This document shows positions 39,763 to 47,491 of a stretch of 64,000 nt of DNA, piece after piece. Source of the DNA: JALZCH01 sp036387135 (lineage in GTDB: Bacteria > Acidobacteriota > Blastocatellia > Pyrinomonadales > Pyrinomonadaceae); the NCBI GenBank assembly GCA_036387135.1, contig DASVUH010000067.1:71552-135551 (forward strand). The letters are read 5' to 3'. A program made the position numbers and the translations under genes. The stretch's first letter is position 1. Every line of letters begins with the position of its first letter. The notes under the pieces are model-generated. The model was given only the letters and a program-made list of their open reading frames with translations, made no database searches and was not told the origin of the DNA.

Positions 39763-39995
39763 AACCTATTTGAAAAGTCTTTCATAAAAATTTCAAACGA
39801 ACTTTCACGTAACTTTCAAGACTTTCAAAGCCAAAGTTTCCTATCGTGAGTAGCGAATGAGGGAGACGATCACAATTTGCGGTTTGGCAATGTTTGACCA
39901 GGACAGAAAGAACTGCGCTTTGGTTTTCCTCATTCGAAATATTTAAAAGTTTTAGACAAACTCTTGCAGCCAGTTTCAGAGAAAAAAGGAAATCA

Positions 39996-40250
39996 ATGGC
40001 AAAAACCCGGACAGAAGTTTTTATTGAAACCAGCGAAACCTTCATCATTAAACGAAATAGAACATTCGTTCGAACATGGTGCAAAGGCTGCGAACGCGAG
40101 GTCAGTATGCTCCCGCTTGAGGAAGCGGCGTTGATTACCGGTCACGACGTGAAAGCGATTCGCTCAATGATGGAAAACAGCCACGTTCACTTTTGTTACC
40201 TGAAATCCGAAACGCCATCCGTTTGTCTAAGATCGTTATGCTTATTTTAG
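39996..40250 (+). CDS. Small protein with MerR/excisionase-like helix pattern
   Basis: 84 residues from ATG 39996, preceded by AAAAGGA. The sequence R-T-E-V-F-I-E-T-S-E-T-F-I-I, then W-C-K-G-C-E (two Cys spaced C-x2-C), then E-E-A-A-L-I-T-G-H-D-V-K-A-I-R-S-M-M-E-N-S-H-V-H-F matches small proteins of related Acidobacteriota in which the second part looks like a helix-turn-helix (MerR/excisionase style, E-A-A-x-x-x-G-V-x-x-R-x-I-x). The Cys pair could bind metal. DNA binding is plausible but unproven. It is divergent from the CadC-type regulator. Confidence 0.65.
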   Translation: MAKTRTEVFIETSETFIIKRNRTFVRTWCKGCEREVSMLPLEEAALITGHDVKAIRSMMENSHVHFCYLKSETPSVCLRSLCLF

Positions 40251-40602
40251 TTATTAAAAAGGATGAGATGAATCAATAAATAGATGCTTCAACGCAAGAA
40301 AAGAGTTTAAGAATTTGGAGCTTATTTTAGCAAATTTGAAAAGCCCCAATCTGGTTGGAAATCGAATTGAAGCATTAAAAACATTGACGAAATTATTGCT
40401 TCACGAAATTGAATCACCTGGAAGAAATAACCTCTAAGGTCAAAACATTAACCTCGGTTTATTGAATTAAATAATAACCGATGACCGAGAACAATTTCTT
40501 TATTAAATAACGGGAAAATTTCTGTATGAAGGTGAGCTTTTTAATTTCGTCCTAAAACCAAACGTTAGTCAATAGTTAAAAACCTAAGGAGTAAAAAGTG
40601 AA
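40251..40602. other. Intergenic region with an unexplained short open frame
   Basis: 352 bases between the small Cys gene and the CHRD/VCBS gene. One plus-strand frame is open from 40267 to TAA 40437 (56 codons) and reads like a helical peptide (L-I-L-A-N-L-K-S-P-N-L-V-G-N-R-I-E-A-L), but has only a TTG at 40315 as a possible start. Another frame here begins M-N-Q-stop. It may be a decayed small gene. An AAGGAG lies at 40585-40590 for the next gene. Confidence 0.35.
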
Positions 40603-41997
40603 ATGCAAAGAATATTTTTCTTAACGCTGACAATCATTTTGTCGGCAATGACGTTTTCGACGACGGCGGCAGCGCAGGGAAAGTTTTCCGTTTACTTAAG
40701 CGGCAGACAGACGGTTCCGGCGAACAATTCGCCCGGCAACGGCACTTGTATGGTCACGATTAACCTGACCCAAACGCAGGGTACGGTCGAGTGCAGGTAT
40801 CGAAATTTATCTTCAAATGTAACGGGAGTGCACATTCACGAGAACGGACCGGTCGCTGTTAACGGTCCGATTCGTTTCGACCTTACTTTTACCGGCGGAA
40901 CAACCGGCACCATCAGTTCGCGGACATTTACGACGACACCTGCGCAAGTCGCCGATATGCGCTCAAATAAATGGTATGTCGATATTCACACCGCGAATTT
41001 TCCCAACGGCGAGATTCGCGGGCAGGTCAAACGAGCCAATTTAGTTTCCGATTATGACGGCGACGGGCGCTCGGACGTATACGTTTATCGCGCTGCGCCA
41101 GACTTCAGGTTCTATATATTAAACAGTTTAGAAAACAATATCACTGCTTCTATTCCGGTCGGCATGGGACTCGACGACCTGCCCGGGATTGTCAATAATA
41201 TGGGCGATTTCGACGGCGACGGCAGAGCCGATCTTGTAGCTTGGAACACCGATGCAAACGACCACATCTACTGGTGGATCCTGCAAAGCGAAACCAATAC
41301 AGTACGCACCGTAATATGGGGACGGTTTCGGAATCCCGCCCAGGGCGCCTCAGATGAATTCGTCCCGGCAGATTATGACGGCGACGGTAAGATGGATGTC
41401 GCCGTTTTCCGCCGCGCAACCGGCGTGTGGTATATCATCGAAAGCTCAACCGGCAATCCCCGCTACGAATTTTGGGGACGACAAAATGATTATCCGTCAG
41501 TCGGCGATTACGACGGCGACGGCACGGCTGATTTATGTGTTCTTCGCGCAGAGAGCGGATTAAACGGACCAGTTAGTTGGTATATTCGCAACAGCTCTGA
41601 CGGACAAATGCAGAAAATTCTTTGGGGCAATCCCGCTACCGACGCTCCTCAACTATTCTTCCCGATTGACATTGACAACGACGGTAAACATGACGCTTAT
41701 ATACGACGCGGCGTCAACGGACAACAGGTGTTTTTGGTACGCCGTAGCTCCGACGGACAGCAGTATAGTTTGACGTGGGGCTTGACGTCATTCTTTCTTC
41801 AGTTCGGTGATTATGACGGCGACGGCAGAACCGATTTTGCACAACGGCAAACGACCGGCGGAGCTATTTTCTGGCATATCTTTCAAAGCTCGACGCAAAC
41901 GAATCGCACCGTTCAATGGGGGATACAAGGCGACCAAAGCCCTTCAGAACAGCTTGATGAGATGCCTGTCAGCAGCGAGGGTGTTCCGGAATTTTAG
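40603..41997 (+). CDS. Secreted CHRD-domain protein with FG-GAP/VCBS repeats
   Basis: 464 residues with a signal peptide ending T-A-A-A-Q. Residues 26-145 are a CHRD domain (F-S-V-Y-L-S-G-R-Q-T-V-P-A-N-N, V-H-I-H-E-N-G, W-Y-V-D-I-H-T-A-N-F-P-N-G-E-I-R-G), named after chordin, usually a surface or matrix-binding module. From 150 onward come about six VCBS/FG-GAP repeats with the calcium-binding core D-Y-D-G-D-G-R-S-D and W-x-I-x-x-S, forming a probable beta-propeller. Such proteins are exported and bind ligands or matrix components. A ribosome site AAGGAG precedes the start. A terminator follows. No operon partner. Confidence 0.9.
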   Translation: MQRIFFLTLTIILSAMTFSTTAAAQGKFSVYLSGRQTVPANNSPGNGTCMVTINLTQTQGTVECRYRNLSSNVTGVHIHENGPVAVNGPIRFDLTFTGGTTGTISSRTFTTTPAQVADMRSNKWYVDIHTANFPNGEIRGQVKRANLVSDYDGDGRSDVYVYRAAPDFRFYILNSLENNITASIPVGMGLDDLPGIVNNMGDFDGDGRADLVAWNTDANDHIYWWILQSETNTVRTVIWGRFRNPAQGASDEFVPADYDGDGKMDVAVFRRATGVWYIIESSTGNPRYEFWGRQNDYPSVGDYDGDGTADLCVLRAESGLNGPVSWYIRNSSDGQMQKILWGNPATDAPQLFFPIDIDNDGKHDAYIRRGVNGQQVFLVRRSSDGQQYSLTWGLTSFFLQFGDYDGDGRTDFAQRQTTGGAIFWHIFQSSTQTNRTVQWGIQGDQSPSEQLDEMPVSSEGVPEF

Positions 41998-42040
41998 ATA
42001 AAACGCCGAATTCTAAAATCCAGGTTCGTTTGATTTCAAC

Positions 42041-42076
42041 AAAAGACCGCTTGCCCACAAAAGCGGCGGTCTTTTA
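42041..42076 (+). terminator. Hairpin terminator after the CHRD/VCBS gene
   Basis: AAAAGACCGC-TT pairs with AAGCGGCGGTCTTTT across a short loop (one 3-base bulge), ending in TTTT. Confidence 0.7.
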
Positions 42077-42233
42077 ATCAATTACGAATTTCAAAACTTT
42101 GCACAAATATTCGAGAGTAGTTGCCTGAATTATTCGTTTTGTTCGTTTCAACTGAATATTTGCGTCATGAAAATAGCTTATACAGTGTTTTATTATTAAT
42201 GATATTGCCAATTTAGAAGGATTGATTTTCAAA

Positions 42234-43079
42234 ATGCGCTCAACTTTTTTTCTGTTCATTTTTTGTTTTCTTTTGACGCTTTCCGTGAAAGCTCAAATCG
42301 GTATTGTTGACCAGGATGCCAAGACGAAACCGACGCTCGTAATTCTGGGAACTTATCATATGGGAACTCCCGGTAATAATGTAGTAAATCCAAAAGTCGC
42401 CGATATTAGCACTCCCGAACGACAAAAGGAGATGGCTGAACTTGTCAAAAAGCTGAAAATTTTCAAACCGACCAAGATAGTTCTGGAATGCGACCACCCG
42501 GAAGCCGATGCCAAAACGCAGGAAAATTACGGTAAATATCTGGCAGGAAATTATCAGCTCTCAAAAAACGAAAATGATCAGATAGGTTTTCGCCTGGCAA
42601 AAGAGTCGGGTCTTAAAAAGGTTTACTGTGTTGATTGGAGTGATTTCTGGGACGATCCTTCCGTCAATTATATAAAGTATGCCCCCAAGGACGCCGAGTT
42701 GGACAGTTTTCTCAAAGGTATTAATCAAAAGCTGAAACAAGAAGTAGATGCGGAAGCCGCAAAAATCATCCCGTTGCCGATTACCGACCAACTGATTTTT
42801 ATCAATCAGCCGGAACGAATGGAAAAAGACCACAAAGTTTATTTCGACATTATGCGAATCGGACGTGGTAAAGAATACGTGGGAGCAGGTTATTTTTCCT
42901 GGTGGTATCGCAGAAATATGGTGATCCTCACCAACATCATCAGACTCACCGATTCAATGGATGACCGAATCCTCGTCGTTTACGGTTCGGGACACAATAA
43001 ACTTCTTAATCAACTGGCGAAAGAGTCGGATTTTTATACGGTTGAAAGTCCTTTGAAATATCTGAAAGGTAAGAAGTGA
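42234..43079 (+). CDS. Secreted DUF5694 (TraB-like) protein
   Basis: 281 residues from ATG 42234; an in-frame TTG 12 bases earlier lies one base after AGAAGG, too close for it. A signal peptide ends L-S-V-K-A-Q (about 20). The pattern V-I-L-G-T-Y-H-M-G-T-P-G-N-N-V near 38-52 and I-V-L-E-C-D near 88-93 is the DUF5694 version of the TraB/GumN/Tiki fold, in which the G-x-H and the later Glu are conserved as possible metal ligands. The last segment, V-V-Y-G-S-G-H-N-K-L-L, repeats a G-x-G-H motif. A metal-dependent peptidase activity is known for Tiki relatives, not for this family. An attC-like sequence lies 67 bases after its stop. Confidence 0.8.
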   Translation: MRSTFFLFIFCFLLTLSVKAQIGIVDQDAKTKPTLVILGTYHMGTPGNNVVNPKVADISTPERQKEMAELVKKLKIFKPTKIVLECDHPEADAKTQENYGKYLAGNYQLSKNENDQIGFRLAKESGLKKVYCVDWSDFWDDPSVNYIKYAPKDAELDSFLKGINQKLKQEVDAEAAKIIPLPITDQLIFINQPERMEKDHKVYFDIMRIGRGKEYVGAGYFSWWYRRNMVILTNIIRLTDSMDDRILVVYGSGHNKLLNQLAKESDFYTVESPLKYLKGKK

Positions 43080-43145
43080 GTCTCTATATAAAGTTAAAAT
43101 ACAACTGTTAATGACGACAAACAAACTTCTCTTTATAACGGAGAA

Positions 43146-43259
43146 ATCTAACAATTCAATGGACGTGAGGGCGCGGGCAGCAACTTTGTTATTTAGCTTG
43201 TCCGTAAAATTAAACTTGCGTGGTGGCGGTTTTACCCCACGTAATCTCAGACGTTATGC
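43146..43259 (+). other. attC-like recombination site (integron cassette site), best copy
   Basis: 114 bases bounded by ATCTAAC (43146-43152, fits RYYYAAC) and GTTATGC (43253-43259, near GTTRRRY). Inner boxes GGACGTGAGGG (43161-43171) and CCCCACGT (43235-43242) pair with each other. The left end, TCTAACAATTCAATG, is very similar to the start of classical 59-base elements. The arms do not pair perfectly between boxes, as expected for single-stranded attC folding. It lies between the DUF5694 stop and the start of the aspartyl-protease-like gene. Assignment is by pattern; no integrase is in the window. Confidence 0.6.
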
Positions 43260-44320
43260 GTCTTCACGAAAACACGTTCGATGATTTTTCGTCAATGAAA
43301 GAGCATACAAATCTTTGGAGAATGATTGCCATGACCGGAACTCTTATTTCCTGCTCTTTTGCTGCGCTTCTTCTTCTTCAATTTGCCGCCCCTGACATTT
43401 TCCCGAAAGAAAAGCCAAATGCTAAGTCAGCGTTTATTTATTACCAGCGACTCATCTTCATAGAAATGCGCGTTAATAACCATAGCGGCTTATTATTCTT
43501 ATTGGATACGGGAGCAAGTGCCTCGGCGATTGACTTGAAAATGGCGGAGAGGTTGAAACTCCCTCTGAGAGGAGCAGATAAAGTTGAAGGCACAGCAGGC
43601 ATAATTGACGTGAAGAAGGTGCTGGTTAAGAGCCTATCTTTTGGAAAGGCACGTGCAAAGAATTTGACTGTCCCAGCGTATGACCTGAGCGGTGTCCTAG
43701 CTCCCCAAAGCAAGCAAGTAGCTGGGATACTTGGCTATGACTTCTTGCGGTCTTTCTTGGTGCAAGTTGATTTCCTAAATTGCACGCTAAGGTTTTACCC
43801 TAAAGGCGCAGGAAATCCGGCGAGCGGAACGTCGGCTGTTCCCATACCTATTACTCTCGATAACGGCATACCGCGCTTAAGAGCCAACCTTAACGGCGGC
43901 GTGGTTGCCGACTTCAGGCTAGACACCGGCTCGAGCTTGTTCGAGACTTCCGACGTATATCTTAACGTGACAGAGGAAGTGTGGAGAAGGCTAACCGCCT
44001 TAGACCCGGAGTTGAAGCCGGAGCGTTACTTCGGAGGGAGCGGCGTGGGAGGCGCGGTTAAGTTACCCGTAGCCCGGATTAAAACGTTCTCTGTAAATAT
44101 GATAACCGTCTCCTCGCCCTTTATTATCGTTCAACCTAAGCTCGGTTACTTCGCCAGACCTGATGCCGTCGGCTTTATCAGCAACAACTTCCTTGAGAAA
44201 TTCAGCCCGGTCACAATTGATTATCTCAAATACAGGCTGTATCTAACTTCGGGTGATACATATAAAAACTTCGCTGTCGCACATTTCGATAAATATGAAG
44301 TGAAAACATCAACGCGGTAA
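43256..44320 (+). CDS. Two-domain retropepsin-like aspartyl protease, cassette-borne
   Basis: 354 residues if ATG 43256 is used; that ATG lies inside the attC-like end box. ATG 43331, ten bases after GGAG, is a good alternative. A hydrophobic helix near residues 27-44 suggests membrane anchoring or export. The first domain has D84-T-G-A-S and L-G-Y-D-F-L; the second has D223-T-G-S-S near 223-227 and an N-N-F-L-E-K-F closing segment, so both Asp residues could form one active site within one chain. Codon use is foreign to the window: Arg AGA/AGG is frequent (for example around 43550 and 44000), and Lys AAG. This supports recent transfer as a cassette. Confidence 0.82.
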   Translation: MRLHENTFDDFSSMKEHTNLWRMIAMTGTLISCSFAALLLLQFAAPDIFPKEKPNAKSAFIYYQRLIFIEMRVNNHSGLLFLLDTGASASAIDLKMAERLKLPLRGADKVEGTAGIIDVKKVLVKSLSFGKARAKNLTVPAYDLSGVLAPQSKQVAGILGYDFLRSFLVQVDFLNCTLRFYPKGAGNPASGTSAVPIPITLDNGIPRLRANLNGGVVADFRLDTGSSLFETSDVYLNVTEEVWRRLTALDPELKPERYFGGSGVGGAVKLPVARIKTFSVNMITVSSPFIIVQPKLGYFARPDAVGFISNNFLEKFSPVTIDYLKYRLYLTSGDTYKNFAVAHFDKYEVKTSTR

Positions 44321-44388
44321 TTTAAATCGAAAGACGCTTCGCGTTTTCTTAAAAGTTGATGTTTAGCAACGAAAGCGCTTGATTTAAA
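44321..44388 (+). terminator. Hairpin region after the protease gene
   Basis: GAAAGACGC-TTC-GCGTTTTCTT (44329-44350) forms a short stem with a T-rich end, enclosed by TTTAAATC (44321-44328) and GATTTAAA (44381-44388). It begins at the base after the stop codon. It is not an attC: no R boxes are present. Confidence 0.5.
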
Positions 44389-44426
44389 GCAAAAAGCAAT
44401 AGAAACGAATCAAAGGTAAAACTTTT

Positions 44427-45401
44427 ATGAAGCAAGTATTTTTATTGATTCTAGTGATGTTTTTTTCGGTAAACTTAATCTTGGGACAAGATAATAAGCC
44501 TGCCGAACTGATGTTCAATCAGAACCCGGAAAAAGCGCAAATCGTTACGTCCGACATCGCGCTTTTTTGGCGAGCCTACGATATGGCGAAGCCGGAAAAC
44601 AATTTGGTAATTTACCGCGACGAATATTTCAAGAAGGGCAGCGTTGGCTTGCAGGATTTTCTTCGCAGCAATATCGGTAACTCCTGCAATTTGGTGACGG
44701 CGATTGACGCCGCGCCGAAATATTACGCCGGGTTGCGCGCGCAATCGGCGAAAGTCGAAAATTACAAACCGCAGATGCTGGCGAGCTTTAAGAAACTCAA
44801 AGAAATTTACGCGGACGCTGTTTTCCCGAACGTCTATTTTGTCATCGGCAGAATGGGTGCAAGCGGAAAGGCGACTTTCAAAGGCTTGCTCATCGGCGTC
44901 GAGAAGTTCGGCAAAACCGACGATGCTTCGCTCGCCGAACTGAGCGTTTCGAAAAAGGCGTCCGTGGACGGAATCGAACGAATTCCGTTTATCGTCGCGC
45001 ACGAACTTATTCATTACCAGCAAAGATTCGGGCTGTTCGACGACTTGAATTTGCTCGGCAGATCCTTGCACGAAGGGGGCGCGGACTTCGTCGGCGAATT
45101 GATTGCGGGCGGCAACATCCAGCCGCAACTGCACGAATACGGCAACGCGCGCGAAAAGCAACTGTGGCTCGAATTCAAAAAAGAGATGAACGGAATGGAC
45201 AAGAGCAACTGGCTTTATCAAAGCGACAAGGTAAAAGATAAACCCGCCGATCTGGGTTATTACGTCGGCTATAAAATAGTCGAATCGTATTACAACCGGG
45301 CAAAGGACAAAAAACAGGCGATCAAAGACATTCTCGACATCAAGGATTTTAACGGCTTTCTCAAAGCGAGCGGCTACGATGAAAAGTTTTCAGTCGAATA
45401 G
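44427..45401 (+). CDS. Secreted putative zinc metalloprotease (HExxH, DUF2268-like)
   Basis: 324 residues with a signal peptide ending L-I-L-G-Q (about 21). The motif A-H192-E-L-I-H196 is the zinc-binding HExxH, and E216 in L-H-E-G-G-A-D-F-V is a fitting third ligand 20 residues on, as in gluzincin-type proteins such as DUF2268. No propeptide is evident. It probably acts outside the cytoplasm; the substrate is unknown. An AAAGG precedes the start. It lies between the protease-like cassette and a second attC-like site. The last residues read D-E-K-F-S-V-E. Confidence 0.78.
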   Translation: MKQVFLLILVMFFSVNLILGQDNKPAELMFNQNPEKAQIVTSDIALFWRAYDMAKPENNLVIYRDEYFKKGSVGLQDFLRSNIGNSCNLVTAIDAAPKYYAGLRAQSAKVENYKPQMLASFKKLKEIYADAVFPNVYFVIGRMGASGKATFKGLLIGVEKFGKTDDASLAELSVSKKASVDGIERIPFIVAHELIHYQQRFGLFDDLNLLGRSLHEGGADFVGELIAGGNIQPQLHEYGNAREKQLWLEFKKEMNGMDKSNWLYQSDKVKDKPADLGYYVGYKIVESYYNRAKDKKQAIKDILDIKDFNGFLKASGYDEKFSVE

Positions 45402-45430
45402 AGATAACTGTGAGGCAGAATCAACGGCGC

Positions 45431-45547
45431 ATCGAACGATTCAATGGACGCGGAAGGCGCGCACAGCGACTTTCTTATTTTGCTTGTCCGTTATCCCTTA
45501 GTTTACGTAGTAGCGGTTTCGCCCCACGTTATCCCCGCCTTCGGGTG
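45431..45547 (+). other. attC-like site, second copy
   Basis: Related to the copy at 43146-43259: left box ATCGAAC (45431-45437) followed by GATTCAATGGACGCGGAAGGCGCG, inner right box GCCCCACGTT (45521-45530). The right end box is decayed (CTTCGGG instead of GTTATGC). It follows the DUF2268-like gene and precedes the acetyltransferase. A frame open through the site at 45444 should be ignored. Confidence 0.45.
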
Positions 45548-45578
45548 CTTAACGATAGATTATTCGAGTGTGGCAGAT

Positions 45579-46034
45579 ATGAGGCAGACATCAAACTTCG
45601 CTAAAGAAGAAATATACATTCGGCAGGCGGACGAGTCCGACGCAAACGCGCTCGCTTTGCTTGTTGCCGAACGGGGATTTGACTACCCAACTGAAATTTC
45701 ACTCGTGCGCGAGCGGTTAGCCGATTTAATCGGCGCGGGCGATTGTTGTCTCGTCGCCGTTTACAATTCAAAGGTTATCGGAATGGCACTTTTGCACCGC
45801 ACACGCTTTCTGCACCGCGCGCCGGACGGACGCATCGTATCATTGGTCATTTCCGAAACATATCGCAGTCTCGGCGTCGGCGCGCGTCTCATCCAGGCGG
45901 CAGAATCGGTTTTCCGCAATTGGGGTTGCGGGCGCGTTGAGGTGACGAGCGGCGCGGCACGCGAGGAAGCGCATAGATTTTATATTCGTGCCGGTTATTC
46001 CGAACAGCCTAAACGATTTATAAAATTGTTATGA
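45579..46034 (+). CDS. GNAT family N-acetyltransferase
   Basis: 151 residues from ATG 45579; the frame is open further upstream, but that part is the attC-like sequence. GNAT pattern: I-R-Q-A-D-E-S-D-A-N-A-L-A-L-L (start), V-S-L-V-I-S-E-T-Y-R-S-L-G-V-G-A-R-L-I-Q-A (the acetyl-CoA-binding R/Q-x-x-G-x-G/A motif), and A-R-E-E-A-H-R-F-Y-I-R-A-G-Y (end). It transfers acetyl from acetyl-CoA to an amine in the cytosol; the acceptor is unknown. Acetyltransferases are frequent integron cargo, which fits the attC-like sequences on both sides. Confidence 0.85.
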   Translation: MRQTSNFAKEEIYIRQADESDANALALLVAERGFDYPTEISLVRERLADLIGAGDCCLVAVYNSKVIGMALLHRTRFLHRAPDGRIVSLVISETYRSLGVGARLIQAAESVFRNWGCGRVEVTSGAAREEAHRFYIRAGYSEQPKRFIKLL

Positions 46035-46045
46035 AAGCCGCACTT

Positions 46046-46120
46046 GAATAAGTTATTGGACACGAGCGCGAAACAGCGGCGTTTCTTCCTAAGTTACGTT
46101 GCCTGTGTTTCGCGTTATGT
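46046..46120 (+). other. Degenerate attC-like site, third copy
   Basis: The left part GTTATTGGACACGAGCGCG is related to the left half of the other two sites. CGCGAAACA (46067-46075) pairs with TGTTTCGCG (46106-46114), and GTTATGT (46114-46120) fits the end box. The left outer box is not clear. It follows the acetyltransferase. Confidence 0.3.
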
Positions 46121-46215
46121 TACCGCCGCCGCCCGGTAATAATTTTTGCGAGGCGTAAGGCTCGATGCGGCAGACGCATTTTAATTGAATTTGAAAAACA
46201 AGGACGTTCAAAAAT

Positions 46216-47331
46216 ATGAAAAATTATTTATTTTTACTGGCAATCACTTTGTTTGCCGTTCCCATGTACGCACAAGTGCCGTATAACTCGGCGGTTCCGA
46301 ATGGCTACACTAAAAAAGCCGTCGTCTCCGAACAAGTCGGTTTGACCGAAGTCACAATTACTTATCATCGTCCCGCAGTAAAGGGGCGCGAAGGGAAAAT
46401 TTGGGGCGCAACCGTCCACAAAGGCTTCGTTGATCAGGGATTCGGAAACGGAAAACCAGCGCCCTGGCGGGCAGGCGCGAACGAAAATACCGTAATCGAA
46501 TTTGATAACGACGTAAAAATCGAAGGTCAAACTCTGCCGAAAGGGAAATACGGGTTGTTTATTGCGTATGAACCGTCGGAGAGCATCGTTATTTTTTCCA
46601 AAAGAACTGACGGCTGGGGGTCGTTTTTTTACGACGAAAAAGAAGATGCTTTGCGCGTCAAAGTTAAACCTCAGCCAATCGAAAAAAGCGTCGAGTTTCT
46701 GAAATACGAGTTTTCAGATTCAACGCCGAATTCAGCGGTAATCGCTCTTTCGTGGGAAAAATTATCAATTCCTTTCAAGGTTGAAGTTGATTATTTGAAG
46801 CAGCAATTCGATGCTTTCGTCGCCGAATCGCAAAATCCGCGCAGCTTTACATCGCAGTCTTTAAACATTGCCGCGACTTGGACTTTGCAGAATAATTATC
46901 AACTGGAAAAAGGACTCGAATGGGCAACTAAGGCGACAGCTCCCAATTTTCCGGGCGATCCGACTTCATTTCCCGCGCTTTCGACCAAAGCGGGAATTCT
47001 CGATAAACTCGGCAGATCCGATGAGGCGGCGGCAGTTATCAAAAGCGCATTGCCCTTCGGCAACGTCGGACAACTTCAGCAATTAGGCAGACAACTTTTA
47101 GCTGCGAAAAACCCGAAAACCGCATTGGAGATTTTTCAGTTTAATTACGACAAAAATCCGAATCAGTTTGCAGCGTTGGTCGGCATGGCGAGAGGATTAT
47201 CCGCCAACGGCGAATACGCAAAAGCCCTTGAATTCGCCAACAAGGCTCTGCCGTTAGCGCCGAATGAAACCAACAAACAAGCGGTTCAGGCGATGATCGA
47301 AAAGCTGAAAGCAGGCAAAGACATCAATTAA
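46216..47331 (+). CDS. Secreted DUF2911 protein with TPR-like C-terminus
   Basis: 371 residues with a signal peptide ending P-M-Y-A-Q. Residues 25-185 match DUF2911: V-T-I-T-Y-H-R-P-A-V-K-G-R, W-R-A-G-A-N-E-N-T-V-I-E-F, L-P-K-G-K-Y-G-L-F, and the W-x-S-F-F-Y segment. From about 200 a helical region with TPR-like repeats (A-L-E-I-F-Q-F-N-Y-D-K-N-P-N-Q, then Y-A-K-A-L-E-F-A-N-K-A-L) follows. DUF2911 proteins are secreted, of unknown role and common in Bacteroidota and Acidobacteriota. The gene begins shortly after the third attC-like sequence and is probably native. Confidence 0.88.
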   Translation: MKNYLFLLAITLFAVPMYAQVPYNSAVPNGYTKKAVVSEQVGLTEVTITYHRPAVKGREGKIWGATVHKGFVDQGFGNGKPAPWRAGANENTVIEFDNDVKIEGQTLPKGKYGLFIAYEPSESIVIFSKRTDGWGSFFYDEKEDALRVKVKPQPIEKSVEFLKYEFSDSTPNSAVIALSWEKLSIPFKVEVDYLKQQFDAFVAESQNPRSFTSQSLNIAATWTLQNNYQLEKGLEWATKATAPNFPGDPTSFPALSTKAGILDKLGRSDEAAAVIKSALPFGNVGQLQQLGRQLLAAKNPKTALEIFQFNYDKNPNQFAALVGMARGLSANGEYAKALEFANKALPLAPNETNKQAVQAMIEKLKAGKDIN

Positions 47332-47347
47332 GTTCCTTTTATACAAT

Positions 47348-47478
47348 AATGTGAATCAAGAGTAGAAAATCGTCAGTGCCGGAAACAAAGACCTGCAAGA
47401 ACAGAGTTTCCTATTTCACCTGAACTTAACCTATAATCATTGCTTTTAATTGCCTGGTTTCTACTCTTGATTCACATT
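47348..47478. repeat. Perfect 21-bp inverted repeat
   Basis: Arms 47348-47368 (AATGTGAATCAAGAGTAGAAA) and 47458-47478 are exact complements separated by 89 bases. The right arm ends 13 bases before the serine hydrolase start. The loop contains TATAAT at 47432-47437, a possible -10 box for that gene. A single copy of the motif, with one mismatch, is at 37343-37363. Confidence 0.8.
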
Positions 47479-47491
47479 GGAACTTAGATTT

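Noticed and set aside
44321..44388. A fourth attC site after the protease gene
   Set aside because: It has symmetry but none of the R or L boxes; better explained as a terminator hairpin.
45444..45578. A longer acetyltransferase starting at 45444
   Set aside because: The extra 45 codons are the attC-like sequence, not protein; the family pattern begins after ATG 45579.
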